64,000 nt of DNA, from the NCBI GenBank assembly GCA_964521715.1, contig CAZFSS010000001.1:62001-126000 (forward strand). The letters are read 5' to 3'. Shown one piece after another: positions 24,896-34,197 of this stretch; position 1 is the first letter of the stretch, and each line of letters opens with the position of its first letter. The DNA is from DAOVRD01 sp964521715. Its GTDB lineage: Bacteria; Planctomycetota; Brocadiia; SM23-32. The notes under the pieces were generated by a model that saw nothing but the letters and a program-made list of their open reading frames with translations, made no database searches and was not told the origin of the DNA. The position numbers and the translations under genes were made by a program.

Positions 24896-26293
24896 TCAAC
24901 CCCTCCAGTTGACGGGCAGGCCGATGAGCCCTTCGGCGGCCTCCCGAAGCGCCTCGGGCAGCGTCGGATGGGCGTGAATCGTGTCGGCCAGCTCCTCGGC
25001 GGTGCACTCCAACTGCATGGCCAGGGCTGCCTCTCCGATCAAGGAGCTCGCCTCGGGCCCGCAGATGTGCACGCCCAGCAGCTCTCCGGTCCTCGCGTCG
25101 GCCAGCATCTTGACGAAGCCGTCCGTCTCGCCCAGGATGTGGGCCCTGCCCAGGGCGCGCAGGGGGAACCTCTTCACGCTCACCTCCGTGACGGCGCGCC
25201 GCGCTTCGTCCTCGGTCAGGCCCACCGTCGCGACCTCCGGCAACGTGAAGACGCAGGCCGGCACGACGCGGCGGTCCATCGCCGCCGTGAGCGAGCCGGT
25301 GGCGTGCGTGGCCGCTACGATGCCTTCCCGGCTGCCCACATGGGCCAGCATGAGGTGGCCGACCACGTCGCCCGCGGCGTAGATGTGGGGCTGCGCGGTC
25401 TGCATGTGTTCGTTGACGACCAACTGGCCCTCTCCGGCCGGCTCGAGGCCCGCCCGCTCGACCTCCAGCCCGGTGCAGTCTGCCCGGCGGCCGACGCAGA
25501 CGAGCATGCGCCGCGCCGCCACCTCATCTCCACCGGTCAGCTTCGCTCGCACGCCCCCTTTGTCCTTGTTGACGCTCTCCAGCCGGACGCCCGTGAGCAT
25601 GGAGACGCCGAGCTTCTTCAGGCTCTTCGCTACCTCACGGCCGCAGTCCTCGTCCATCCCGGGCAGGATGCGGTCCATGGCTTCGATGACCACCACCTCG
25701 ACGCCGAAGGCGGCGAAGATCCCGGCGAATTCGATCCCGATGTAGCCGCCGCCGACGATGACGACGGACTCGGGAAGCTCGTTCGAGAGGACGGCGTCCG
25801 CGCTGTCCATCACGATCTCGTGGTCGAACGGGACTTCCGGAAGCTCGACAGGCCTGGAGCCCGTGGCGATGATGACGTTGCGGGCGGTTACGTCGCGCTC
25901 GCCTTCCTGGCCCTCCACGTGGAGCGTATGGGGGTCCTTGAATCGGGCGACGGCCTGGATCAGCTCCACGCCATTGCCGCCCAGCAGGGCCCTGACGCCG
26001 CCGCGCAGCCTCGCCACGATGGCGTCGCGCCGCGCTGCCACGGCGGCGTAGTTCAGCTCGCATCCCCCGACGTTGAGGCCGTACTCGGCGGCACGCTCGA
26101 GCTGTCGCAGCATGTGGGCCGAGTGCGACAACGCCTTGGTGGGGATGCAGCCTACGTTCGTGCAGACGCCGCCGAGTTCGGACTTCTCGACGATGCATGT
26201 TCGCGCCCCGAGCTGGGCCGCGCGTATCGCGGCCACGTACCCGGCCGGCCCGGCGCCGATGACGGCCATGTCGAAGTCGTAACTGTCGCTCAT
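24896..26293 (-). CDS. lpdA: Dihydrolipoamide dehydrogenase
   Basis: 465 aa FAD-dependent disulfide oxidoreductase that reoxidises dihydrolipoyl groups with NAD. FAD-binding IGAGPAGYVAAIRAAQLG, redox pair GGVCTNVGCIPTKAL (CxxxxC), NAD site VVIVGGGYIGIEFAG, second FAD site IYAAGDVVGHLMLAHVG and the C-terminal HAHPTLPEALREAA His-Glu pair are all present. ATG at 26293 chosen for its spacing to AGGGAA. First gene of the lipoylation operon, with a strong promoter about 75 bases upstream. Confidence 0.95.
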   Translation of the reverse strand: MSDSYDFDMAVIGAGPAGYVAAIRAAQLGARTCIVEKSELGGVCTNVGCIPTKALSHSAHMLRQLERAAEYGLNVGGCELNYAAVAARRDAIVARLRGGVRALLGGNGVELIQAVARFKDPHTLHVEGQEGERDVTARNVIIATGSRPVELPEVPFDHEIVMDSADAVLSNELPESVVIVGGGYIGIEFAGIFAAFGVEVVVIEAMDRILPGMDEDCGREVAKSLKKLGVSMLTGVRLESVNKDKGGVRAKLTGGDEVAARRMLVCVGRRADCTGLEVERAGLEPAGEGQLVVNEHMQTAQPHIYAAGDVVGHLMLAHVGSREGIVAATHATGSLTAAMDRRVVPACVFTLPEVATVGLTEDEARRAVTEVSVKRFPLRALGRAHILGETDGFVKMLADARTGELLGVHICGPEASSLIGEAALAMQLECTAEELADTIHAHPTLPEALREAAEGLIGLPVNWRG

Positions 26294-26366
26294 CATTTCC
26301 CTGTTGACTGCGGGCGGGTCCTGAGAGGTCCACGAGGGATGCAGCAGGGACTCCCGCCAGGGCTCC

Positions 26367-26394
26367 ATTGTAATGCGTGGGGACGGCCAGTCAA
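26367..26394 (-). promoter_or_regulatory. Promoter for lpd-lipB-lipA operon
   Basis: Minus strand: TTGACT -35 (26389-26394), 16-base spacer, TACAAT -10 (26367-26372); leader about 67 bases. Confidence 0.6.
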
Positions 26395-26509
26395 AGGCGT
26401 CGCGCCACCCGGGCGACCATGACGGCTAGGGTGGCAGGGCTCGGCCGTGCCGCTGGTTCTGCCCTCGTTCCGCACCGGCGGACGTGAACGCGCCCTGGCG
26501 CAGGGACCC

Positions 26510-27973
26510 TCAGGAGCAACGGCCGGGGAGAAGGCCGCCGTTGAGCTTTTCGAGCGTCTCGGCGTGCTGCCCGCGTTCCGTCTCGCGCAGGCGCCGGGCG
26601 TAGGTCTCCAGCCTGCCGCGGGTGTGGAACGGGCCGCCTTCGTCCATGACGGTCCAGAGCGGGTCGATCCGGCTCGTTGACGTTGCCATCATGTCCGCGT
26701 GCCACTTTTCCAGGAGCGCCAGGCCCCTGTCCGCGATGTCCTGGCGCTCCTTGGCCAGGTTATGGGTCTCGTGGGGATCCTCCTCCAGGTTGAAGGCCAT
26801 GACCTGGGGGAAGTCCTTCATGCCGGTGTGGTAGGTCCGGATGACGATCCACGGGCCGAACCGGACGCTGCGCTGGCAGCTCCAGGCGCACTGGCTGACG
26901 ACCAGGCACTCGCGGCCGCGATCCCGCCCGTCCAGGGCGGCGGCGAAGCTCCGGCCGTCCCATCGCGCCGGACACTGCCCGCCCAGCAGCTCCATCATGG
27001 TGGGCGGCAGGTCCAGATTGTAATGCAGCCCGTCGTCGGCGCGTCTGCCTTCCTTGCCCGGCCAGCGGATGATGAGGGGTACGCGGCTGGTGATGTGGTC
27101 GGCCGTGTGGTGGTCCCCGTAGATGTTCAGCTCTCCCTGGTTCTCCCCGTGGTCGGAGCTGATGATGACGGCGGTGTCGTCCAGAACGCCCTTGCGCTCG
27201 AGGGCCTCCAGTATCCGGCCGAAGTGGTCGTCCGCGTAGCGGACGCCGACGTCGTAGCCGTCGATCCAGCGCCGGAAGTCCTGAAGGTTGCGGATCTGGG
27301 CCGGCTGGCGCGGCAGGTCGCGGTCGGACCCGAAGCCCCACGGTTCGTGGGCGCTGTGGGGGCCGAAACCGTTGTAATGCCGTTCGATCAGTTCATCGCT
27401 GATCCAGCCGGGGATTGGCTCTCCTTCGAACGGATTGCCGTACTCCTCCGGCGTGCGGTAGGGCGTGTGGGGGTCCCAGACGTTCACGTGCAGGAACCAG
27501 TTGTCCTCCCCGCCGTGCCGCTCTATCCAGTCCAGTGCGATGGGGACGACCTCGTCGGCACGCTCCATGCCGCCTTTGCCCGGGTTGTGCATCTCGCGCC
27601 AGCCGTGGTAGAACCACCACGCCGAGTGCCGCTCGGCAAAGGGGCTGACGCTGACGGGGTAGAGGCCACAGTGCCGCATCGCCATCGGCCATGAGTGCCA
27701 CTCCTGCGGGAGCCTGAACCCGCGCTCGTGCCCGACGATGTAGGGGTCAGCCGCGCTGCCGCCGTGGCCCACCACGCCCGTGTGGATGCCGAACCGGCCC
27801 AGGAACAACGCCGCGCGCGAGGGCAGGCACGGCGCGTCCGTCGCGTAGCAGTTCGTGAAGACGGTCCCTTGGCGCGCGACGCGGTCGATGTTCGGCGACG
27901 TGTTGCGCTCATACCCATAGCAGCCGAGGTGATCCGGCCTGAGCGTGTCGATGTCGTAGTACAGGACGCGCAT
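26510..27973 (-). CDS. Sulfatase (formylglycine type)
   Basis: 487 aa type I sulfatase. The cysteine converted to formylglycine is in CLPSRAALFLGRF (CxPxR, near residue 49), with metal-binding Asp residues at the N-terminus (YYDIDTLRPDHLGCYGY) and in SSDHGENQGELN (DH pair). No signal peptide, so it is cytoplasmic or the substrate is imported. Families with this N-terminus hydrolyse sulfate esters of carbohydrates, but some members are phosphonate monoesterase-like; the substrate is unresolved. It has its own promoter and is divergent from yjbQ. cysDN, 12 kb away, would be useful if sulfate is released, but that link is only inference. Confidence 0.88.
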   Translation of the reverse strand: MRVLYYDIDTLRPDHLGCYGYERNTSPNIDRVARQGTVFTNCYATDAPCLPSRAALFLGRFGIHTGVVGHGGSAADPYIVGHERGFRLPQEWHSWPMAMRHCGLYPVSVSPFAERHSAWWFYHGWREMHNPGKGGMERADEVVPIALDWIERHGGEDNWFLHVNVWDPHTPYRTPEEYGNPFEGEPIPGWISDELIERHYNGFGPHSAHEPWGFGSDRDLPRQPAQIRNLQDFRRWIDGYDVGVRYADDHFGRILEALERKGVLDDTAVIISSDHGENQGELNIYGDHHTADHITSRVPLIIRWPGKEGRRADDGLHYNLDLPPTMMELLGGQCPARWDGRSFAAALDGRDRGRECLVVSQCAWSCQRSVRFGPWIVIRTYHTGMKDFPQVMAFNLEEDPHETHNLAKERQDIADRGLALLEKWHADMMATSTSRIDPLWTVMDEGGPFHTRGRLETYARRLRETERGQHAETLEKLNGGLLPGRCS

Positions 27974-28044
27974 TCGGGCCTCCGATGCGTTTGGCGGAAC
28001 GGCGCGCTGCGTTAGCGCGGCCGCCCGACACGGCGGAGGTCCGG

Positions 28045-28073
28045 ATTGTAAGCGTGCGTCCCCGGAGTGTCAA
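28045..28073 (-). promoter_or_regulatory. Promoter for sulfatase gene
   Basis: Minus strand: consensus TTGACA -35 (28068-28073), 17-base spacer, TACAAT -10 (28045-28050); leader about 65 bases. Confidence 0.7.
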
Positions 28074-28152
28074 TCGGCCGGCGATTGCGTCGGCCGCCGC
28101 CCGCCCGTAACATCAGCTTCTTCCCACGCCGCGCATGGAGGGAGGGACGCCC

Positions 28153-28566
28153 ATGAAGGCGCACACGGAGTACTTCACGTTCAATACCCGGCGGCATCGG
28201 GAGTACATCAACGTCACCGACCGCGTCGCGGACGTCGTCGCGGCCAGCGGAGTTCAGGACGGGATGGCGCTGGTCTCGGCGATGCACATCACGGCCGGCG
28301 TCTACGTCAACGACGCGGAGTCCGGACTTATCCAGGACATTGACGATTGGCTCCAGAAACTCGCGCCTGAGGGTCCGGACTACCGCCACCACCGGACGGG
28401 CGAGGTCAACGGCGACGCCCACCTGAAGAACCTGCTCATCGGGCACGAGGTGATCGTGCCGGTCACGGGCGGGAAGATGGACCTGGGGCCGTGGCAGCAG
28501 ATCTACTACGCCGAGTTCGACGGCCAGCGCCCCAAGCGCCTCATTGTGAAGGTGATGGGGGAGTAG
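28153..28566 (+). CDS. YjbQ/UPF0047 family protein
   Basis: 137 aa of the YjbQ family, a small beta-rich trimer with reported weak thiamin-phosphate synthase activity. Characteristic runs: [70 protein letters not shown]; the conserved histidine set near NGDAHLKN is intact. ATG at 28153 has a GGAGGGAGGG ribosome site. Its last 26 bases overlap the end of the convergent gene. Confidence 0.9.
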   Translation: MKAHTEYFTFNTRRHREYINVTDRVADVVAASGVQDGMALVSAMHITAGVYVNDAESGLIQDIDDWLQKLAPEGPDYRHHRTGEVNGDAHLKNLLIGHEVIVPVTGGKMDLGPWQQIYYAEFDGQRPKRLIVKVMGE

Positions 28567-29695
28567 GGGCCGCCTCGCCCTCCCCGGCGGGCTTCTCCTT
28601 CAGCGTGGCAAGGTGCTCGGCCACCGAGACGACCTTGTCCGGTAGGTTCGGCACGCGCGCCACGATCCGCAGCGCGGCGTCTGACACCTGTTCTATCGCC
28701 ACTTCCTTCAGTGACGCCGAATCGCCGGCCGCGTCGGCGAACTGCTGGAGCTTCTGCCGCAGCTCCCCGGCCGACTCGGCGTCGGCGCACGCCACGAAGA
28801 GCGCAAGCATCGCGTCCAGGTTGTTCAGGCTCTCGAACTGCCCGCTCAGGCTGAGCACCTTGGGCGAGGCGACGCCCGTTGCAGCCAGCTCCTCCCGGCC
28901 CTGGTCCTCCGGGATCACGGACAGGAGGGCCTGCAGCTCGCCGTGCGCGTTGCCGCAGGCGAACCGGATGGGTGCCGTCCGGCTCAACATCCCGTAGGCG
29001 GACTTCAGCAGGGGGCCTGCCTGCAGCTCGGCCAGCGGGAGCGCCTGCTCTGGCCCCTCATCGGAGGGCGTGTGCAGCTCCAGGCTGTCAATCCAGGCCC
29101 GCGCGAGGTCCTCGCGGTTGGCGGCCATCAGGCTGTTGTCCCTGACGGCTACGGCTGTGCCATCCTGTGTGATCAACAGCGTGGCTCCCTTGTACTCGGT
29201 GGTGGAGCCTTTGTCTTTCTGGGCTTTGAGGACGCTGCGGGCCAGCAGCGCCAGCAGCGGCGCGTACCTCTGGACGGATACGATCAGGCCCTTGCCCGTG
29301 GGCCCGGGCTCGCCCAGGCGCTCGAGGAGCAAAACGGCCTGGATGGGCGCGATCCTCTCCAGGTTGACCCGCGTGGTGTCGGCGTCCATGGTCAGGCGTC
29401 GGCCTTCGCGGGTGGGCGCCTTCTCGCGGATGCTCGGCATCATCAACAGCTGGACGGCTGCGTCGACCATGAGGGGGTCATCGGGCTCGACCGTGGCGAA
29501 GACGAGTGCGTCCGTGTCGGCGGTCACAAGTAACTCGGGGGCTACGAGGGGCTGAGGGCGCTCCAGGGCTTTCTTGACCACGCGCGCGCCGACGAGCGCC
29601 ACGACGGTGACCGCCACGAGGAAGCCGAGGCAGCCGCCCGTGCAGCCCCAGATCCATTTTCTGCGCCTTTTCTGTTCCGGCGTTACCGCTCTCAT
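28541..29695 (-). CDS. Membrane-anchored protein of unknown function
   Basis: 384 aa. A basic N-terminus (KRRRK) and one transmembrane helix at about residues 14-40, then a large domain that should lie outside the inner membrane. The body has alternating strands and helices with repeated phrases around [36 protein letters not shown] and [37 protein letters not shown] do not recognise a family. It follows purB by 30 bases and is probably co-transcribed with pyrE-purB. Its stop lies inside the yjbQ coding region. Confidence 0.7.
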   Translation of the reverse strand: MRAVTPEQKRRRKWIWGCTGGCLGFLVAVTVVALVGARVVKKALERPQPLVAPELLVTADTDALVFATVEPDDPLMVDAAVQLLMMPSIREKAPTREGRRLTMDADTTRVNLERIAPIQAVLLLERLGEPGPTGKGLIVSVQRYAPLLALLARSVLKAQKDKGSTTEYKGATLLITQDGTAVAVRDNSLMAANREDLARAWIDSLELHTPSDEGPEQALPLAELQAGPLLKSAYGMLSRTAPIRFACGNAHGELQALLSVIPEDQGREELAATGVASPKVLSLSGQFESLNNLDAMLALFVACADAESAGELRQKLQQFADAAGDSASLKEVAIEQVSDAALRIVARVPNLPDKVVSVAEHLATLKEKPAGEGEAAPTPPSPSQ

Positions 29696-29725
29696 TCCGC
29701 CTGGACTCGTGCTGTTGAAGGCGCC

Positions 29726-31174
29726 CTAGACTTCCAGGGCCGCAGCCGGCAGGTCCCCTCGAGGGAACCGGACCAGCAGCGGCTCCGCAATGTCGCGCAG
29801 AAACCCGTCCACCTGCTGAGGAGCGCGCCCGACGAAGGCCGCCGGTTCGGCCAGAGCGTCGAGCCGCCGGCGCACTGCGGCGAATTGCTCGTCCTGCCGG
29901 ATGCGGTCCAGCAGGTCGTTGACGCCGTCGCCTCCGTTCACCCTCTCGGCCGCCGCCAGCGAATGCACGCGGATGCGCTCGTGGAGGTCCTGCCGGTCGC
30001 CTCCCGCCTTCACTGCCTCCATCAGTATGTTCTCTGTGGCCACGAAGGGCAGCTCGGCCTGCACGCGCCGGGCGATCACGCGTTCGTTCACGACGAGCCC
30101 GTCCGTTATGTTCGCGGCGAGGCGCGCGATGGCATCGGCGGCGAGGAATCCCTCGGGCAGGGAGAGCCGGCGAATGGCCGAATCGTCCAGCGTGCGTTCG
30201 AGCCACTGGTCGGCGGCCGTCATTGCGGCGTTCTGCACGTTATTGAGCAGGAAGCGGCTCAGCGAGACCATGCGCTCGCACCGAACGGGGTTGCGCTTGT
30301 AGGGCATGGCGGAGGAGCCCACCTGAGCCTGGCCGAAGGGCTCCTCCAGCTCCTTAAGGCCGGCCAGCAGCCGGATGTCTGTCGCCATCTTGTGGCACGC
30401 CAGCGCCAGCCCGCCGAGCGAGGAGAGCACCTTGTAATCGAACGCACGCGGGTACGTCTGGCCGGTGATGGCGAAGACGCGCGGGGAACCCATCTTCTCG
30501 GCGACCAGCTCGTCGAGCCTGTCGACCTTCTCGTGATCGCCGTCGAACAGGGCCAGGTAGCTGGCCTGTGTGCCGGTGGTCCCCTTCGCCCCGCGCAGGG
30601 GCATGCTCTCGGCCAGGTCGGACGTGGTCCTGAGGGCTCCGATCAGGTCGGCCAGCCAGAGGCAGGCCCTCTTGCCTACCGTCGTCAACTGCGCCGGCTG
30701 GAAGTGCGTGTAGGCCAGGCAGGGAAGGTCCCTGTAGGTGCGGGCGAACCCGGCCAGGCTGCGGCACGCGGACGCCAGCGGCGCCACGAGCAGCCGCAGC
30801 CCGTCGCGCATCTGGATCAGGTCCGTGTTGTCCGTGACGAATGCGCTCGTCGCGCCCAGGTGGATGATGGGGCGCGCCGCCGGGCACTGCTCTCCGTAGG
30901 CCCGCAAGTGGGCCATCACGTCGTGGCGCGTCTCGCGCTCGATGGCCGCGACCCTGTCGAAGTCCACCTCGTCGGAGTGCTCTCTCAGCTCGGCGATCTG
31001 CTCGTCGGAGATGCTCAGGCCGAGCTCCTTCTCTGCCTCGGCCAGCGCAATCCAGAGCTGGCGCCAAGTCCGGTACTTCTTCAGGTCGCCCCAGTTCTCC
31101 AGCATCTCCCGGCTGGCCCACCGGGTCGCGAAGGGCGAGGTGTAGATCCGCCTGCTCGGCTCGTCGGCCGTCAT
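29726..31174 (-). CDS. purB: Adenylosuccinate lyase
   Basis: 482 aa; cleaves SAICAR and adenylosuccinate in purine synthesis. The fumarase/aspartase superfamily signature GSSAMPYKRNP is intact, together with HLGATSAFVTDN, TTGTQASYLALFDGD and the catalytic His in LAYTHFQPAQLTTVG. Length and N-terminus (YTSPFATRWASREML) match the longer class of PurB. The start codon overlaps the pyrE stop by four bases. Confidence 0.95.
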   Translation of the reverse strand: MTADEPSRRIYTSPFATRWASREMLENWGDLKKYRTWRQLWIALAEAEKELGLSISDEQIAELREHSDEVDFDRVAAIERETRHDVMAHLRAYGEQCPAARPIIHLGATSAFVTDNTDLIQMRDGLRLLVAPLASACRSLAGFARTYRDLPCLAYTHFQPAQLTTVGKRACLWLADLIGALRTTSDLAESMPLRGAKGTTGTQASYLALFDGDHEKVDRLDELVAEKMGSPRVFAITGQTYPRAFDYKVLSSLGGLALACHKMATDIRLLAGLKELEEPFGQAQVGSSAMPYKRNPVRCERMVSLSRFLLNNVQNAAMTAADQWLERTLDDSAIRRLSLPEGFLAADAIARLAANITDGLVVNERVIARRVQAELPFVATENILMEAVKAGGDRQDLHERIRVHSLAAAERVNGGDGVNDLLDRIRQDEQFAAVRRRLDALAEPAAFVGRAPQQVDGFLRDIAEPLLVRFPRGDLPAAALEV

Positions 31175-31701
31175 GGCTTCCCCTTGATGCCGAGGGATTC
31201 GCTGGTGAACAGGGCGCGGAAGGGGACCTGCGCCTCCCGGAAGGCCGCCTCGGCCCCCTCCTGCCGGTCAAGGACGAGCAGGACGGACACCTTGCCGGCG
31301 CCTGCCTCGCGAAGGGCTTTGACGGCCTGGAGGGCCGCCCCCGCCGTTGTCGCCACGTCTTCGAGCAGCACGACGTGCTCGCCGGGCTTCATCTCTCCCT
31401 CGATGCGTTCGTTCGTGCCGTACCCCTTGCTTTCCTTGCGGACGATGACGAACGGGATGCCGGTCTCCAGGGCCACGGCGGTGGCCAGGGGCACGCCGCC
31501 CAGCTCCGCGCCGGCCAGCCTCCCCGCGTCTTCCGGAAGCATGGCGGCCAGTTCGGCAGCAACGTCACGCAGTAGATCGGGACAGGTCTCGAACCTGTAC
31601 TTATCGAAGTAGTAGTGGCTCTTGCGGCCGCTGCGCAATGTGAACTCGCCCTCCAGGAGCGCCACCTTCTTCAGCCGCCGGCCGAGCTCCTCTATGTCCA
31701 T
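31171..31701 (-). CDS. pyrE: Orotate phosphoribosyltransferase
   Basis: 176 aa; joins orotate to PRPP to give OMP. N-terminal FTLRSGRKSHYYFDKYRF, the catalytic-loop region KESKGYGTNERIEG and the PRPP motif VVLLEDVATTAGAALQAV are visible; canonical PyrE has VDDVITTG, so the first acidic residue differs slightly. The ATG at 31701 gives a normal N-terminus. Paired pyrE-purB gives a pyrimidine/purine unit with a very good promoter. Confidence 0.92.
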   Translation of the reverse strand: MDIEELGRRLKKVALLEGEFTLRSGRKSHYYFDKYRFETCPDLLRDVAAELAAMLPEDAGRLAGAELGGVPLATAVALETGIPFVIVRKESKGYGTNERIEGEMKPGEHVVLLEDVATTAGAALQAVKALREAGAGKVSVLLVLDRQEGAEAAFREAQVPFRALFTSESLGIKGKP

Positions 31702-31757
31702 GCGCGCGGTACCCCGTATGGCCTCCCTGGGACAGCGGTCAACGAACGCCACCTGGG

Positions 31758-31786
31758 ATTATAGCGGGTGGGCGGAAGGGTGACAA
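31758..31786 (-). promoter_or_regulatory. Promoter for pyrE-purB
   Basis: Minus strand: TTGTCA -35 (31781-31786), 17-base spacer, perfect TATAAT -10 (31758-31763); leader about 50 bases. Confidence 0.65.
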
Positions 31787-31800
31787 CCTGCGGTGATGGC

Positions 31801-31983
31801 AGTGGCCAGTTGCCAGTGGCCAGTTGCCAGAGACACCCACGCTTGCCCGCCGACTGGCGGGGCGGGGGCACCGAGGAAGGACGAACGGCGAGCAGGAGTA
31901 GGAGCAGTGACGGCAGTGGCCGGTGGCCAGTTGCCAGAGACACCCACGCTTGCCCGCGGAACGGCGGGGCGAGCAGGAGTAGG
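31801..31983. repeat. Intergenic direct repeat pair with GTGGCCAGTTGCCAG core
   Basis: Two identical 35-base copies (31816-31850 and 31923-31957), period 107, run from GTGGCCAGTTGCCAG through ACACCCACGCTTGCCCGC. Each copy is followed by a CGAGCAGGAGTAGG tail (about 31890-31903 and 31970-31983), and a half copy precedes the first. It fills most of the 309-base gap between pyrE and the URO-D-like gene and encodes nothing convincing. Confidence 0.85.
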
Positions 31984-32010
31984 GGCGCGGCTGTCCGGCC
32001 GGCCCGTCCG

Positions 32011-33081
32011 CTAGAGGCAATGGACGCGGCCGTGGAGGGAACGGCCCTTCGCAACGGCCGCCTCGGCGGCGTCGCGCCGCAGGCCGATCAGGTTGATGCC
32101 CCTGTCCACAGTGTGCGCGAAGATGGCGTCCATGTCGTTGCACTCGGGCTGGGACAGGTTGACGGCGTGCAGGCCCCGCATCCGCGACATGCTCTCGACG
32201 TAGTGATCGCCGCGTCCGCAGAAATGGATGGCGCCGCCGCCGAACTCGTCGAGCAGGCACTGATCGTAGGGCCGGACGAACTCGTCGAACATCTCCGGCG
32301 ACAGGTTCATGGCCGAGTCGTCGCGCAGCATGATGCGGCCTTTGTGCAGCAAGCCCCAGTGCGGCGCATACGCGTCGGGCCGCGGGACGATCTCCTCCCA
32401 CTCGCGCATGAAGGCGACGTAGGTATCCGTCACGAGACCCAGCAGGTCATGGACGAGGTCCGGTGCGTCGTAGAGGGCGTAGAAGAGCGACGACCCCCAG
32501 AGCAGCTCCACGACGTCCATCGGCCCCTGCATGTCGGGATGGTAGACATGGACGTGCCGCCCGATGTTCGGGTAGACGCGCGCGATGGCGGCGAACTCGA
32601 CGCCCATCTCCATGACCTTGCCGCCGCAGCCGCCGCTCAGGTCGGGCATGCCCCGATCGAGGACGCTCTTGATCGCTTCGACGCCGGGCAGTGGGCGGCA
32701 CGTGGGCAACGTGTCCAGCTCCTCGTCCATCACGAAGGGCTCGACGCCGAACAGCGACGGCAGGATGCCCGTGCCGTAGTTGCAGCGGACGCAGAGCAGC
32801 GATCCGCCGGCATCCGCCAGTTGCTGCGAGCACTGCCCGAACTGCTGGAGCGCCATGGCGTCGAAGTCATCCAGCGCGGCATTCACCGTGACGTGCGGCC
32901 ACTCGAGGGCGGGCGGCGCCGGCCGGCTCCGGCGCGGCGAGAATATGTCCGCCTTGAAGCGTCCGTCCGAGAAGTCGATCCACTCCTTGAGGATGCGTTC
33001 CTCCTCTTCGGGAACGATGCGCGCCTCCAGGTCATCGAGGCACTTGTTCAGCGCGTCGCTGAAGTCGGCGGTCTGCGTCAT
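32011..33081 (-). CDS. URO-D-like protein (MtaA/CmuA-type methyltransferase fold)
   Basis: 356 aa from ATG at 33081, which has GAAGG upstream. It belongs to the uroporphyrinogen-decarboxylase superfamily but lacks the HemE N-terminal RPPxWxMRQAGRY substrate motif, so it is not a heme enzyme. AIHFCGRGDHYVESM has the H-x-C zinc motif of corrinoid methyltransferases such as MtaA. It may demethylate a small molecule in partnership with a corrinoid protein, none of which is in the window. Downstream of a Gfo/Idh oxidoreductase and part of the GH27 cassette. Confidence 0.75.
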   Translation of the reverse strand: MTQTADFSDALNKCLDDLEARIVPEEEERILKEWIDFSDGRFKADIFSPRRSRPAPPALEWPHVTVNAALDDFDAMALQQFGQCSQQLADAGGSLLCVRCNYGTGILPSLFGVEPFVMDEELDTLPTCRPLPGVEAIKSVLDRGMPDLSGGCGGKVMEMGVEFAAIARVYPNIGRHVHVYHPDMQGPMDVVELLWGSSLFYALYDAPDLVHDLLGLVTDTYVAFMREWEEIVPRPDAYAPHWGLLHKGRIMLRDDSAMNLSPEMFDEFVRPYDQCLLDEFGGGAIHFCGRGDHYVESMSRMRGLHAVNLSQPECNDMDAIFAHTVDRGINLIGLRRDAAEAAVAKGRSLHGRVHCL

Positions 33082-33134
33082 GGCACCTTCCCCGGGCAAG
33101 ATCGAGCGCAGGGAGAGCGGCGTCGCCGGGCGCC

Positions 33135-34148
33135 TCAGGCGCGCACCGGCACGCGTTTGCCCTTCCTGGAGCTTTCCATGGCCGCGAAGACCATCGCCAG
33201 GGACTTGATGTTATCGTGGCATTCGGTCTGCGGCGTCCTGCCGTCCCGCAGGAAACGCAGCATCTCGCGCAGCGCGCCGTGCATGTCGCCGTACTTCAGG
33301 CGCGGCTTCAGGACCTTCAGGTCTCTGAGCGGCCGGTGGAAGCCGGCGTCGCCGGCCACGACTTGGCCGCGCGGCGGCCCATCATGCTCCAGCAGCAGCG
33401 TACCTTTCTCGCCGATGAAGCGCCAGTCGCCGTTCCAGCTCGTGTGGCAGCCCTCGGCGCACCAGCTCCCGCGGTAGGTGAACACCACGCCGTCGGTCAT
33501 CTCGAATATGCAGCTCGCGGCCGCGTCGCCCCTGTACCAGGAGCCCTTCGGGTTGAACTCGTGTGCGTAGACGGCGACCGGGTCGGCGGCGGTCATGAAG
33601 CGGGCGAGGTCGAAGTGGTGGATGGCCATGTCCAGGATGAGGGGGCTCTCCATCTCGTCGCGGAATCCGCCGAAATGCGCGCCGATGTAGAAGTCGCAGT
33701 CGGCCGTGGTCAGCGGGCCGGCCTTGCGCCCCGCGATCATGCGCCTGACGACCTCGTGCCACGGATGCCAGCGCCGCGACTGGCTGACCATGTAGAGCTT
33801 GCCGGTCCGTTCGGACGCGCGCACCATCCTTCGGGCCTCGGCCATGCTGGCGGCCATCGGTTTTTCGCCGATGACGTGGCACCCGGCCTCGAGCGCCGCG
33901 CAGGTGACCGAGCAGTGAGCTTCGGGGACCGTCAGGTCCACCACGAAGTCGGGCTTGTGCTTGCCGAGGGCGGCCTTCAGGTCCGTCGTGGCCTCGGCGT
34001 CGAGCTCGAACTGCCGGATGCGGCGCTCGGCGGCCGTCAAGTTCAGGTCCACGACGGCGCATACCCGGACTCGCTCGTGGGCGAGGGCCGGGAACCAGGC
34101 GCCCGAGATGCCGCCCGCCCCCACGACGACGGCGCGTTGACGTGCCAC
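33135..34148 (-). CDS. Gfo/Idh/MocA-family oxidoreductase (1)
   Basis: 337 aa from a GTG at 34148 (GGAG upstream); an ATG at 34181 is also in frame. Rossmann nucleotide-binding motif VVVGAGGISGAW at the N-terminus, the EKP motif as IGEKPMAAS, and a C-terminal substrate domain with RRWHPWHEVVRRM and DMAIHHFDLARFMTA (the catalytic His region). Typical of sugar or inositol dehydrogenases. Sits between the two URO-D-like genes. Confidence 0.88.
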   Translation of the reverse strand: MARQRAVVVGAGGISGAWFPALAHERVRVCAVVDLNLTAAERRIRQFELDAEATTDLKAALGKHKPDFVVDLTVPEAHCSVTCAALEAGCHVIGEKPMAASMAEARRMVRASERTGKLYMVSQSRRWHPWHEVVRRMIAGRKAGPLTTADCDFYIGAHFGGFRDEMESPLILDMAIHHFDLARFMTAADPVAVYAHEFNPKGSWYRGDAAASCIFEMTDGVVFTYRGSWCAEGCHTSWNGDWRFIGEKGTLLLEHDGPPRGQVVAGDAGFHRPLRDLKVLKPRLKYGDMHGALREMLRFLRDGRTPQTECHDNIKSLAMVFAAMESSRKGKRVPVRA

Positions 34149-34197
34149 TATGCGCGGCTCCTTTCCTGCTGCAATGCCCATCCGGCGCTCGCCGGGC

